64,000 nucleotides of DNA from Sorex araneus. Taxonomy: Eukaryota; Chordata; Mammalia; Eulipotyphla; Soricidae. Position 1 is the first letter of the stretch. Every line of letters begins with the position of its first letter. The stretch covers positions 104,892,984-104,956,983 of the forward strand of contig NC_073306.1 in assembly GCF_027595985.1 (NCBI RefSeq), given 5' to 3'. The translations under genes were made by a program, and so were the position numbers. Positions 10,168 to 20,204 of the stretch are shown piece after piece. The notes beneath the pieces are model-generated. The model was given only the letters and a program-made list of their open reading frames with translations, searched no databases and was not told where the DNA came from.

Positions 10168-10793
10168 ATTTTTAAAATTTAAATTTAATTTATTTAAAAA
10201 TTTTTTTTTTTTGCTCTTTGGGTTACACCTGGTGGTGTACAGGGGTTACTCCTGGCTCTGCAATTAGGAATTACTCCTGGCAGTGCTCAGGGGACCATAT
10301 GGGATGCTGGAAATCTAACCCAGGTCGGCCGCGTGCAAGGCAAATACCCTACCCGCTGTGCTATTGCTCCAGCCATTAATTTAATTTTTTACTGAATGAC
10401 CGTTGAGATACAGTTACAAAACTTTCATTATTGAGTTTCAGTCATACAAATACAATGATCAAACCCCCATCCCTCCACCTGTACATTTCTCACCACCAAT
10501 GTCCCCAGTATCCCTCCCACCACCCCGACCCCACCCCACCTCCTCCCTTATGGCAGGCACTTTCCTTTTTACTCTTTCTCTACTTTTGAGCATTGTGGTT
10601 TGCAGTACAGATACTGAGAGGCCATCATGTTTGATCCTTTGTCTACTTTCAGCACACATCTCCCTCCCGAGCGATCCCTCTTATCATCATTGACTTAGTG
10701 GTCCCTGCTCTTTCCCAACTGCCTTCTCGCCCACAGCACATGGGGCAGGATTCTAACTGTGGAGCAGTCTTCCTAGCTCTTGTCTCTACTGAT
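10168..10793 (-). mobile_element. L1 3' end, type A, inserted in the RAN pseudogene
   Basis: Reverse-oriented type A 3' UTR (TTTCAGTCATACAA, CTCCACCTGTACATT, TGAGAGGCCATCATGTTTGA) with an A/T-rich tail on the left that hosts a SINE. Flanked by a perfect 13-bp TSD, GGACTCAGCTTTG, at 10155-10167 and 10794-10806; removing the insertion and one TSD restores the continuous RAN reading order. Confidence 0.92.
10200..10375 (-). mobile_element. SOR-type SINE, short form, nested in the L1 tail
   Basis: T-run then the inverse short form (GGGTTACACCTGGTGG, GGAATTACTCCTGGCAGTGC, CGGCCGCGTGCAAGGC, GCTATTGCTCCAGCC). Surrounded by AATTTAATTT-like L1 tail sequence on both sides, so the TSD cannot be placed exactly. 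Youngest of the three nested events here. Confidence 0.9.
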
Positions 10794-10961
10794 GGACTCA
10801 GCTTTGGCAGCACAATATGAGCATGATACAGAGTTTGCTCAGATAATGCTTTTCAGGATGAGGACAATGATCGATGAAAAGCTGAAGCTGAAGCCCAACA
10901 TCAGAAGTCCTGGTTGGTTTATAAGCATCCATCCGATGATGTCAGGGGTTCATTGTATTTG

Positions 10962-11040
10962 ATTATATAGTTAATTATATTATTAATTATTATATTATAT
11001 AATTATATATAATATAATATATAGCTTAATTATATAGTTA
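10962..11040. repeat. TA-rich tract in the RAN pseudogene 3' UTR
   Basis: Irregular, strongly palindromic ATTATATAATTATAT sequence where the RAN 3' UTR normally has a short TTATTATCTAGC-like stretch; flanking RAN 3' UTR (ACATGTGCTTAATC) resumes directly after it. Confidence 0.8.
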
Positions 11041-11312
11041 AGCACAACATGTGCTTAATCTTTGGGTTACTGAAAGAGATGAATGGGCTTTGCAGTGAAT
11101 GTGGCAGTTTACAAAATCAAATAAACAATCAAACAAAAAACCCTTCAAACTTCATTTTTAGCTGTTTGGGGAAGTAGTTGTTTCCTTTTTTGAGTTTCAC
11201 GTGTTAAGACTGCTGAACTCAATATTCAGTGTTGAAATCTAGATATCTGTCATCCCCCAGCCTTTTCAATAGAATCAAAATAAAGTTGCATTTCAACTAT
11301 CTAAAATAAAAG

Positions 11313-11727
11313 TTTAGACTTACAGTATAAAATGAATAAGTCCTAGACTATATTGTATACATAACTGTAGTCTTTGTAGTCAATAATATTGACAATTATA
11401 TTTTAAAGTTATTAGGACTATGGATCTGAAATTTCTCAATGCAAGAAGAATGATTTTAACCATGTGTGGTGATGAATATTAGCTAATTTTATTGTGGTTA
11501 TCATTTTGCAATACATGGAGATACTGAATCATTGTATTATAGACTTGAAACAAATGTATGTCAGTTATATTTCAATAATAAAAGAAAAAAGTCCTTCAAC
11601 ATGTAGGCTTCCCCTTTTGGGGCTGTGAGCAGCCTAATATATGAATTTTTTGTGCAAATAATAACTTTTCTTCAAAATTCATGTTATGAAGTTTTGGAAC
11701 CTCTCATTCTAAATAATTATTAAGATT
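11313..11727. other. Low-copy AT-rich DNA
   Basis: Follows the end of the RAN retrocopy; nothing recognised. Confidence 0.4.
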
Positions 11728-11872
11728 TGTTGGGGCACCCTAGTTCAGACACTTACCTTGTGTATGATTGACTTTAGTTTGGTCACTGAGCTGCATATGA
11801 TCCCCCAAGCACAGGGCCAGGAGTAAGCCCTGAGCATCACTTAGGTGTGGTCCAACCCCTGGTCCCAATTTT
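11728..11872 (+). mobile_element. SOR-type SINE, short form, old
   Basis: Diverged head (GGGGCACCCTAGTTCAGAC) followed by a better conserved end: GAGCTGCATATGATCCCCCA, GGGCCAGGAGTAAGCC, TGAGCATCACTTAGGTGTGG. Confidence 0.65.
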
Positions 11873-12774
11873 GAGTGTTTTCTATTTGCTTTACTTAAAA
11901 AAAAAACTTACTTAAATTTCAACAGAACCTCAAAATACTTAGTTCACAGATAAAAAAGAGCAAGATTCCATGGACTAAGTGATTTTCATGGGTTTTGGAG
12001 CTTAGACACAAACTGTATAGTAGTGTGACTGCCATGCTTTAAAGTACTACTTTATTTATCTCCCTTACTAAGGTCTGCTGAACAGCACCAGAGTCTAAGG
12101 AGAGAAAAGGGTGGCCTCACCGGGAAATTGCTAACTTGGCCCCTCAATTTGTTTACTCCAGTATCTTTCTTAAATGCATCAAGATCCTCCTAAGGCATTT
12201 TGCATACAACCCAGAGGATAGAGAATGCTCCAACATTGAAACAAAAGATTCTATAACCATTAAGTAATAAAAGTGAACTGATCTTTCCTTATTCCTGCCA
12301 AGGTGATTTACTGGTGATTTACTCTGTATCTGCCATTGATGGTCAAAGTTGAGCTACCCGATGGCAGGATGTACAAGCAGAAAGCAGTGTTTTGTTCTCT
12401 GCTACAATGGCAGATGACAGTTCTTGACAGTTGCTAATTATTTTTGTCATGAGAGAGTCTCATTAGTAACCTAATCATACGCCTCAAAATTATAACTGAT
12501 CAAGAGGCCTTTAATTATTCTGAAAAAGACTCTTTTTATCTTCCCCTCCACCCCTTACACACACACTTTCTTATTTTCTGGGTGAAAAGAAAACTACCTT
12601 TATCAGTTGTCTTTAAAGGTAATTGTGGATGGAAGGTAAGAGGGGCAGGATGTAGCAGTATCTGATACTTTGGCAATATAGACTGAGGTAAATCTATACA
12701 TATGAACCTCAGAACCAGAAAGCCTGAAAGCATGAGATTCAAACTGTAATACTAAAACCATACTTAAAAAATGT
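11873..12774. other. Low-copy DNA
   Basis: No gene or repeat recognised; a minus-strand 68-codon frame near 12536-12742 has no supporting signal. Confidence 0.4.
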
Positions 12775-12950
12775 ACCTGACAAGGAGGCAGAAAGGGTGG
12801 TGGGAGGGAAAGTGGGAATGTTGGCGAGGGGAGTTGACTACGGTGATAGGATTAATGCTGGAACATTATGTTCCTGAAACTCAACTATGGATAATTTTGT
12901 GAGTCATGGTGTCCTATAAAAAAACTGAGAAAAAAAGATAAAATAAAACC
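12775..12950 (+). mobile_element. Old L1 3' tail
   Basis: Follows the layout of the L1 3' ends here: G-rich run (GGTGGGAGGGAAAGTGG), GGAACATTATGTTCCTGAAACT, AATTTTGTGAGTCATGGTG, then an A-rich end. More diverged than types A and B. Confidence 0.55.
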
Positions 12951-12952
12951 TT

Positions 12953-13085
12953 TTTAGGGGCAGTTTGAACCACTCCCAGTAGTGCTCAGGGCTTACTCCT
13001 GACTTTGTGCTCTAAGATCATTCCTGGTAGTGCTCAGGGGACCATATGTGGTGCTGGCGATTGAACTTGGTCAGTTGTACTTGTT
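12953..13085 (-). mobile_element. SOR-type SINE, short form, old and head-truncated
   Basis: Inverse body: CCAGTAGTGCTCAGGGCTTA, CATTCCTGGTAGTGCTCAGG, GGACCATATGTGGTGCTGGC, GATTGAACTTGG. The head is lost. Confidence 0.75.
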
Positions 13086-13198
13086 AGTCATCAGGACAAA
13101 ACTGACACAATAGATGACATATAATCACCTTATTTAGGATTTTTGAAATATAATTCCAGCACAGCAGTTCTTTGTTTGCAAAGTATTATTGTTTATGT

Positions 13199-13224
13199 AC
13201 ATATATATATATATATATATATAT
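13199..13224. repeat. (TA)n microsatellite
   Basis: About 13 TA units abutting the 5' side of the next SINE, whose first bases are missing. Confidence 0.95.
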
Positions 13225-13442
13225 TCAGCATAGCAGGTAAGGCATTGGCTTTGCATGCAGCTGACCCAGGTTCGATTCCTTCTCCCCTCTAAGAGAGCCC
13301 GGCAAGCTACCACATGGCAGGGCCTGGCAAGCTACCCGTGACGTATTCTATATGCCAAAAACAGTAACAACAAGTCTCCCAATGGAGACTGGTGTCCACT
13401 TGAGCAAATCGATGAGCAATGGGAGGACAGTGACAGTGATAC
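13225..13442 (+). mobile_element. Long-form SINE, head slightly truncated
   Basis: Runs from AGCATAGCAGGTAAGGC through box B-like GGTTCGATTCC, GAGCCCGGCAAGCTACC, TATGCCAAAAACAGTAAC to GGGAGGACAGTGACAGTGAT. No poly(A). Confidence 0.88.
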
Positions 13443-16246
13443 ATTTTCTAATTTTGCAAAAATACCTAATTAATAGGGCTCAGGAAGGAAAATTTGGAGG
13501 TGAAAGTCAAACAATGGGATAATTGATCTGCATAACTCTGTATATGTGTGTGGGGGGGGTGTTGTACATAGGATACAATTATTAAAGTCTTGTAAATCAT
13601 AAAGCCTCAGTGATTTCTATCCTTCAGATTAGTTGGTCGTTCTGGTGAAGGCATGCTGCATGAAATCTTTGTAAATGGGCAGCAGAATACTTCTCTTCAT
13701 CCTGCTCTTACAGCTCTTACGGTGGAACTGGAGGGGATGTGACGAGCAAAAGGTAATCTAATTTACTTAATCCATCATTTTAATTCACCCTTGCCTGGTG
13801 AAAACATAGCCAGTCAAAATACTTTTTGTTTTTTACCCCCACCCCATGGGACAGCTGGAGATGGGAAGTAGTAAAATATAATGGCGCCATGGGTTACTCT
13901 TTGACATCACACTCTCTTCCGGAGGGATGGCAACTTCACTTTGACCCCTCACCTGTGTCAGTGCCCTCAGTAGGAAAACGGCCATTCTCACTCATGCAGC
14001 ACGTGGCTGTAGTACCAAGGAAAGCCAAGGGGAAAAAGAGCTGCTGGACTGTAGGCCTTGAGAGGTAAGTCTTGGAGCCCGAGTGACGACAATACAGTAT
14101 TAGCGGCAGATACTCTATAGTAGGAAGAGGAGCTCAGGAGATAGAGAACCAGAACAGACAAGGACAACAGATGTGGGGAACAGCGGGGCAACAGCATAAG
14201 GCTGGGCACACGACATAGGAAGATCAAAACTCTGTTCTTAAAGCTGTTAAATACAACTTTATGGGCAAATCCGACTGTGAATGCAAATTTTTCATACTCT
14301 ACTTCTGTATCCTCCCACTCACAATTGAATTCATTTTGACTGTGACTCGTATTAAAATAAAGTCACAGAGGTAGGGAATTCCAGCTTTGACATGGGGTTT
14401 GACATTATGTTTTCTACATTGTTTGTCCTTGGTGCACAGTGAGAATATGACTGATCTGTAAAAGTTTTTCAGCCTGTGATTGATTTTCCCCCTCTTTCCG
14501 AAAGCACAGCTATTACAAAAGAAGCATAACTGCTTTAGCCTATTCAAAATAGAATAATGACATTTCTTAGCAAGCGATTGTGGGAGGAAGTGTGAAGATG
14601 TTGAATTGGCTGTGCTCCAGAGGTGTTTTTTTTTTTAAGAACCAGAGAAAGGTCGTTCACCTCTTAAAAAGTGACAGTTGTGAAAACAAGCCAATTTTAG
14701 AATTTGTCATCTTGCGTTAACAGTGTACCCTTTTGTAGTTACTGATATCTGTCAGAGTAAATGTCAGCAGTAAAGAGTTCTGCTGCAGGCTTTGCTGAGG
14801 AGGTAAAAGCTTGTATTTTAGGTCTGGGTATATTTCCTTGGCTTGCTGGAGGCAGATGTGTTGGAGAAACTTTGGTTGGTTTGGAATCACAACTTTATCT
14901 TTCCTGACTACACACTGAGTAACTTCTTGATATTGTACTTCATGAATATTTTATTCACAGTTAGTTCCTTCATTTTTAACATGAGTTGGGCCAGGCCTTC
15001 TTCAATTTACCTTTGGAGTTAAATCTCTAGGTTGAAAAATCCTGTAATTCTAAGACCTAGATACTGCTGTGATTAACAAGATCTTTACATTAATAATATT
15101 ATGCTATTCTTCCATTTTTTTCAATCAAGTAGTTGACTCCTTAAAAGTTCTTGCCTAATTTTTAATCATGAAGAGTTGACAATTTTGATGGTGGCATTTT
15201 GGAAGCAAAGTTCCTGCTTAGCAGTATTTTCTCTATTTCTTCTTGGTTGTGCTCAATTCTTATCTTTGCATCTTGTCAGTGGGTCTATAAGCTGGTAACT
15301 TCTAAGCTCAAAGGTGTTCCATTGGGTTTGTATGTGCCTGGATATCAATCCGAAAAAGGTTAGTGTTTAGAATAATTGATATTATAATCTTAGCTTCTAA
15401 AAGCTACAAAGAAATAGCATTCCACTTGTGATTTGTATTGTGTTCCAACTTGGGTAGGCTATTGTTCATAGTTATTCAATCAAACAATTGAATAAGGTTG
15501 TTGTGAATTTATTTCATAGATGTGATTAGTCCTTTTAATCAGTTGACTCGAACTCAAGGAGATTATCCTCTGACCTTGGTGGGCTCGAAGGTTTTAGGGG
15601 CAAAACTAGGTATCCTGGAAGAAGAGATTCCTCATTCCAGGATGGTAGCTTCAGTCTGTGCCTGGATAGTACCAACTTGTCTTTTCTGAAGAACCAGTCT
15701 TGTGGAATTCAGATCTGCTTAGCTATACCTCACAACTGTGTCACCTAGTTCTTGTAATGCATCTCTTCCTGATGCTTCTATTTCTCAAATAGACTTCTGA
15801 CAGATAAAAACCTCTTACCTCATTTAACAAACCAAGTTATTGGTATTTAATTTTCAGAATTCACTAATGGTGAAGTTGTGTACCTTGACTACTATCCTTG
15901 GAATTTCACTAGAATAATCCTATTTTTATAGATACTAGAGTAGAGGGGTAAGGACCCCAGACTCCTGATTCCAGGCATCTAAATATAACTATTATGGCTT
16001 TGTCTATATGATCATCATTGTTTGTTTGCTTTTTGAATTACTGGGGATGCAATAGAGGGTGTTGCACATGCTCTACTGCTGAGCTATACTCAACCGGGAT
16101 CATGATTTTTAGATGGCTTTGTGTAACATTGAATGCCCTGATATAAATATAGTAACCATCACATAGTACCTATTGAATCTCAGAAACAAAATTACCTTAG
16201 ATTTTACAGAAGATCACCTGAGAAGCTGTAGAGAAATACTGGATAT
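13443..16246. other. Long low-copy stretch with a few exon-like features
   Basis: No repeat explains most of it. At 13616-13760 a pyrimidine tract plus AG (TTCTATCCTTCAG) precedes a 38-codon open stretch (GRSGEGMLHEIF, ending ELEGM then TGA) and an AAAAGGTAATC donor-like site. At 13826-14068 an 80-codon frame ends at a consensus donor, GAGAGGTAAGT. A tRNA-like old SINE trace lies at about 16040-16095 (GGGGATGCAATAG ... CTGAGCTATACTC, minus strand). I cannot assign a gene; a lncRNA or nothing are both possible. Confidence 0.3.
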
Positions 16247-16262
16247 TAGGAGAGTAATTTTA

Positions 16263-16628
16263 ATGAATTAACTAATTAATTAATTTTATTGAATCACGGT
16301 GAGATACAGTTACAAAACTTTCATGATTACGTTGCAGTCATACGATGATTGAGCACCTATTCCTCCACCAGTGCTCATTTTCTACTACCAATGTTCCTAG
16401 TATCCCTCCCACCACCCCCACCCCACCCCATCTCAGTCCCTGCCTCTGTGGCAGGTACATTCCTTCTTACTCTGTCTCTATTTTTGAGCATTATAGTTTG
16501 CAATTGAGATACTAAGAGGCCTTCATGTTTGGTCCTTAATCTACTTTCAGTATGCATCTCCCATACCAAGCCATCTCTTCATCCATCATTTACTCAGTGG
16601 TCCTTTCTTCATCCCAACTGCCTTTTCC
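16263..16628 (-). mobile_element. L1 3' end, type A, reverse, 5' truncated
   Basis: TTATTGAATCACGGTGAGAT at the tail side, then the inverse type A 3' UTR. Flanked by a perfect 16-bp TSD, TAGGAGAGTAATTTTA, at 16247-16262 and 16629-16644. Confidence 0.93.
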
Positions 16629-16730
16629 TAGGAGAGTAATTTTAGCAGCATGTGTGGGTCATAAAGTTCTAGCACAATAATTATTTGCTGTTTTGAAGCA
16701 GACTGAGATGCCTTAGGGAACTCTAATGTA

Positions 16731-16945
16731 GAGTTTCTCAACCTTGGCACTTTTGAAATTTTGGGTAGAGTCATTCTTTATTGTGAGAGATGCCTTATGC
16801 ACTATAGAATGTTCAAAACGTCTCTAGATCTTTATCCACTAGAAGCCAAAAGAGTCTTCTTAGTTGGGACAAACAAAAATATATCCAGATATTGTCAATG
16901 CTTCTGGAGGGTCAAATTACTCCAGCTTAAGAACCATTGATATAA
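16731..16945. mobile_element. MER5A-like non-autonomous hAT (Charlie) DNA transposon
   Basis: Matches the MER5A layout as I remember it: TTTCTCAACCTTGGCACT, GAAATTTTGGGTAGAGTCAT, TTCTTTATTGTGAG, CCACTAGAAGCCA, CAGATATTGTCAATGC and a terminal AAGAACCATTGA. An ancient mammal-wide element; terminal repeats are degraded. Confidence 0.75.
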
Positions 16946-17254
16946 GGGAAGCTAAAAAAAGAACATATATATGTTTTAAAAAATGCTAATAGCTCAGAGG
17001 TATTCTTGAAGCAATCAGAGTAAATTCTAGGTTTAGGTCCCATGCTTATCCTAGCATGGGTGTATTTTTATTAAGTTTTAGGGTATGCATACCTTCTCCT
17101 AAGTGGGCTGGAACAGAAAGGGGCATTATAAATATTGTTTTAGGATCATGTTTGCATCTTGATAGCATTCATTGAACTCACTGATTAGCTGGATACTCCC
17201 TGAGAGCATAGTGGTTCCTCCCTGAGAACAAATTTTCCTCTTTGGGAAGCAGTA
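16946..17254. other. Low-copy DNA
   Basis: Nothing recognised. Confidence 0.4.
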
Positions 17255-17690
17255 TAGTACAAGGGTTTAGAGTATAAATATACCCTGATCCCTGTTTCCC
17301 TCTCCCTTCACCCACCTTCAAAGAGATAGGAGCTTTGCAACTTACTAGTTATGTTGATTTTGGGCAAAGTTACCTGGTGTTTTTCAAAGTGAACAATACT
17401 GCTCTTCCTGGGAAAGTATAGAAACAATACAGGTTATTTTTTGGTAGTCTCAAATCTAATTGTGGAGGACTATTTTCTGTTTGCTTAAAGAATGTAAATT
17501 ACCAGGGGAGTGCCAACTAATTTTTTCCTGAAAGGGAGCAGAAGGTCCATTAAGTTTAGGAAAACCCTAGACCCTCTAAGCCTTAGGTCCTTATTTCTAA
17601 AATGATGACAATCATAAACGCATGGTCATAAAATTAGATGTTTATGGAAAGCATCTGACCCACATCTATTACCTACTGTTATTATTATTA
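17255..17690 (+). mobile_element. MIR, apparently split by about 200 bp
   Basis: MIR core-like CTTACTAGTTATGTTGATTT GGGCAAAGTTACC at about 17341-17373, and the downstream MIR part (GCCTTAGGTCCTTATTTCTA AAATGATGACAAT) at about 17580-17620. The 17375-17575 piece between them does not look like MIR, so it is an insertion or the two parts are separate relics. Confidence 0.55.
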
Positions 17691-17717
17691 TTATTATTGA
17701 TTTTTTTCGGGTGTTAC

Positions 17718-18020
17718 TTAAGATGAACTTGGTGGCCAGTCAGGTTTGGGAGACCCTGAAAGGAGAGCAGTGAGAGGTTTGCTGCTGTGGGTGGGGAGTT
17801 GCTTGGCTGAAATTGAATACAGAGAAGAGGACAGTTCATTTAGCTCCATGGTCTTCAGATCTCCGTTTGCAAAATTGGAGGCAGAGGATGCAGCTGGCCT
17901 CTGAGCCTCCGTCAAGTGGACCAGAAAGACTTCAGTGACTGAAATTGGTTTCTTAGGGTCATCGTAGAAGCGGAAGCAAACCCTTACTATTCTCAGGAGC
18001 AGCAGATAAACAGTATACAT
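17718..18020 (-). other. 100-codon open frame of unknown meaning
   Basis: Minus-strand frame starting MYTVYLLLLRIVRVCFRFYD and ending in a Pro/Ser-rich tail. The N-terminus could form a short hydrophobic helix. Codons favour C or G at the third position more than the AT-rich surroundings. An in-frame stop lies just before the ATG. I do not recognise the protein; 100 codons can arise by chance. Confidence 0.2.
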
Positions 18021-18689
18021 GTCCTAGCAGAAAAATGATAAAGCCAGAGTTTGTGCTCTGAAATAAAGTAGGGGCCCAGTTGCTCAGAATACACTATGAA
18101 CAGTTCTTCGGTGAATCCTAGAGGGACCCACAGTTGTATGCAACTGGGGTACTGTGTGAAATAGCTCCCTTCTCCCTTTTGGAAAAAGGGTGGCCTTTAG
18201 ACAAAGTGTACAATCCAGCCTCTGGTTTCTTCTGCCACTGATGTTCAAAAATGAGTTCCCTGCCAAATTACTCAGCTTTTGCGGAGATTGCTTTCATCAA
18301 GTCTTGTTAAGAGGGAAAATAACAGAATGTTCTCATTGCTTTCAGATTTACTTTCAAGCAAGCATTTATCGGCCAGAAGGAAATGTTTGTCTTTCCCTGA
18401 GCTTGGAGGTAGGTGAATCTCGGAACTAAGAGGTTATGTTTCTTCAAATACTGCTCAGTTCAACACCATCACTATTCCCTTTTCATTGCTAGAGATTAGC
18501 GGCTAGGAAAATGGAGACTCAATTTGGGCATACAGACAGAAAAGTGGTTGGTAAGAAAACTGTCAGATCTCAATCAGTGTTTAAAGATTCCAGGCTTAGC
18601 AAAGTGGCTTCTCTCTCCCTCCCATTCAGTATGCTGGGAACTAGAGACAGAGATGGAAAACTACTGCATGAACCTCCCTTAAGTGCTGC
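18021..18689. other. Low-copy DNA
   Basis: Nothing recognised; overlapping short frames on both strands lack support. Confidence 0.4.
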
Positions 18690-18814
18690 TTTTATTATGT
18701 AACTCTCTCCCTCAAAGGTTTTTATTGGCTCTCTACTTTTTACCAAACACTAAATTTCTCTGCCTGGATTTTAGGATGGTTCATTATCTGACCCCGTGCT
18801 ACCTCGCTGGATAC
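18690..18814 (+). mobile_element. LINE2 (L2) relic
   Basis: Resembles the L2 3' region: AAGGTTTTTATTGGCTCTCT, CAAACACTAAATTTCTCTGC CTGG, then ATCTGACCCCGTGCTACCTC. Homology stops at the loop of the hairpin described next. Confidence 0.6.
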
Positions 18815-18834
18815 AGGTAGCACGGGGTCAGATA
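18785..18834. repeat. Perfect 20-bp inverted repeat with a 10-base loop
   Basis: Arm 18785-18804 (TATCTGACCCCGTGCTACCT) is the exact reverse complement of 18815-18834; the loop is CGCTGGATAC. The left arm belongs to the L2 relic. The right arm is a new inverted copy of it. No T-run or RNA promoter motif was seen. Confidence 0.97.
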
Positions 18835-19875
18835 TTACAGATATTATAGAATGATGAATGAAAATAACTGGTATGTGGGAAGAATAATTATCTTCTACTA
18901 ATACTTTTTCTATTTTCAAAAGCTACTGCTTTTGTTTGCTCAGTACCAATCCATGATCTTTCGTTTGCAAGTAATGGTATCTTTATCTAAAGGAAAAAAT
19001 TCTGTTTTTCAGGTTAGAGATTAGTGGGGGAACTAGTGTTTCATCTCCCTAACCAAGAAGTTAGTTTGCAAATATATATCTGATTTAAATTGACTTAAAG
19101 AGACATCAATTTCTGGAATTTTCAAACAGGATCTATAAAAAAATATTGACCCTTCGTTTTTATTGAGTGTCATAACATTATATAGAACAGTTCTCATTTA
19201 ACTTTGTATTAAAATTTACAGGAAATATTTCAATATGAAACAGTTGTCATTGAACTCCTTTACTTGTTTTAATTTGTTTCTGGGCCACACCCTGTGATGG
19301 TCAAAATTTACTCCTTATCATAGAATTACTGGAAGGAGAGGAAAAAAGAGAAAGGGGAAGAAGAGCTAGCAGAAGAGACTCTAGCCAGTCTAAGGAGGGA
19401 AGTTTGTGCTCAGCTCAGGAGCCCCAGAGAGGGCAAAGGAAAAAAACTCAGAGCATAGGAAGGCACATTGTAATCACACTGGCAAGAACCAAAGTGAAAG
19501 ACCGATTAAAGTGGCAAGAGAATTGCTAAGGGATTGTATGCATTTTGACATTGAATTTTTGATGTTGATGTTTTTATTTACATCTGTAGATATTTTTATT
19601 ACTGATGAATGCAGACACTCAAGCATTTTCTATTATACATTTTCTTATAGAAAGTTAAATTATTGACATTTTCTTATATAAAGTTATTTCCTTTCTTAAA
19701 ATAAAAGACTCAGTACTTTTATAGCCGGATTCAGATATTCCCCTTTAAATTTTCTTAATTCTTTTCACTCTTACTAAAATTTAATTTGTAGGATTTACTT
19801 ATTTTATGTGAATTCTATTAGCACAGAATTATCTATGATATTCTTTAAATTTATATCTTGTAAAAGATTAACCTT
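18835..19875. other. Low-copy DNA with a small SINE relic
   Basis: At about 19268-19330 an inverse short-form SINE trace (GGGCCACACCCTGTGATGG, TTTACTCCTTATCATAGAAT). Otherwise nothing recognised. Confidence 0.4.
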
Positions 19876-20030
19876 TGAGTGGGAGGGATACTGGGATCAT
19901 CGGTGGTGGAAAGTGGGCACTGGTGGAGGGATGGATACTTGAGCATTGTATGACTGAAACATAAGCACGAAAGTTTGTAAGTCTGTAATTGTACCTAACT
20001 CTGATTCACTAATAAAAAATTTTAAAAAAG
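19876..20030 (+). mobile_element. L1 3' tail, type A, strongly 5' truncated
   Basis: About 155 bp: GGGAGGGATACTGGGATCAT, GGTGGTGGAAAGTGGGCACT, TTGAGCATTGTATGACTGAA, AGTTTGTAAGTCTGTAATTG, ending in an A-rich run. TSD not clear. Confidence 0.85.
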
Positions 20031-20113
20031 ATGTCTTTGAAAAATTATTTGATTTACAATTTTGCAAAATTTTAGATTAGCTCTATTCATCTATATAAGT
20101 ATAGGTGTCACCC

Positions 20114-20115
<2 letters not shown>

Positions 20116-20156
<41 letters not shown>

Positions 20157-20165
20157 CACACACAC
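20116..20165. repeat. (CA)n microsatellite
   Basis: About 25 CA units with one CG interruption. Confidence 0.97.
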
Positions 20166-20204
20166 CTGATCTCTCCTATGTGTGGGAAAAAGAAGCATAT
20201 GTAT

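Larger units (their letters stand above)
9608..11312 (+). pseudogene. RAN: Processed pseudogene of the nuclear transport GTPase RAN
   Basis: RAN is the small GTPase that drives nuclear import and export and spindle assembly. The copy starts at ATG 9608 in ungapped register with the RAN start region (TTCAAACTTGTATTGGTTGG at 9639-9658 is RAN codons for the FKLVLVG P-loop entry). Later stretches read RDGYYIQ, YKNVPNW, KVDIK-like, then NFEKPF, LARKLIGD, and ALAPPEV...ALAAQYEHD, the conserved RAN C-terminus. Exons are contiguous, without introns, and the 3' UTR follows to AATAAA at 11279-11284, so it is a retrocopy. The acidic DEDDDL tail is frameshifted, and stops and indels occur throughout (for example Trp to TGA just after NFEKPF). 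An L1 3' end at 10168-10793 splits it inside the ALAPPEV..DPALA region. Not functional. Confidence 0.93.

Noticed and set aside
13628-13760. RUNT-domain-like exon (LVGRSG at the start)
   Set aside because: Resemblance is six residues only; the rest does not follow that family.
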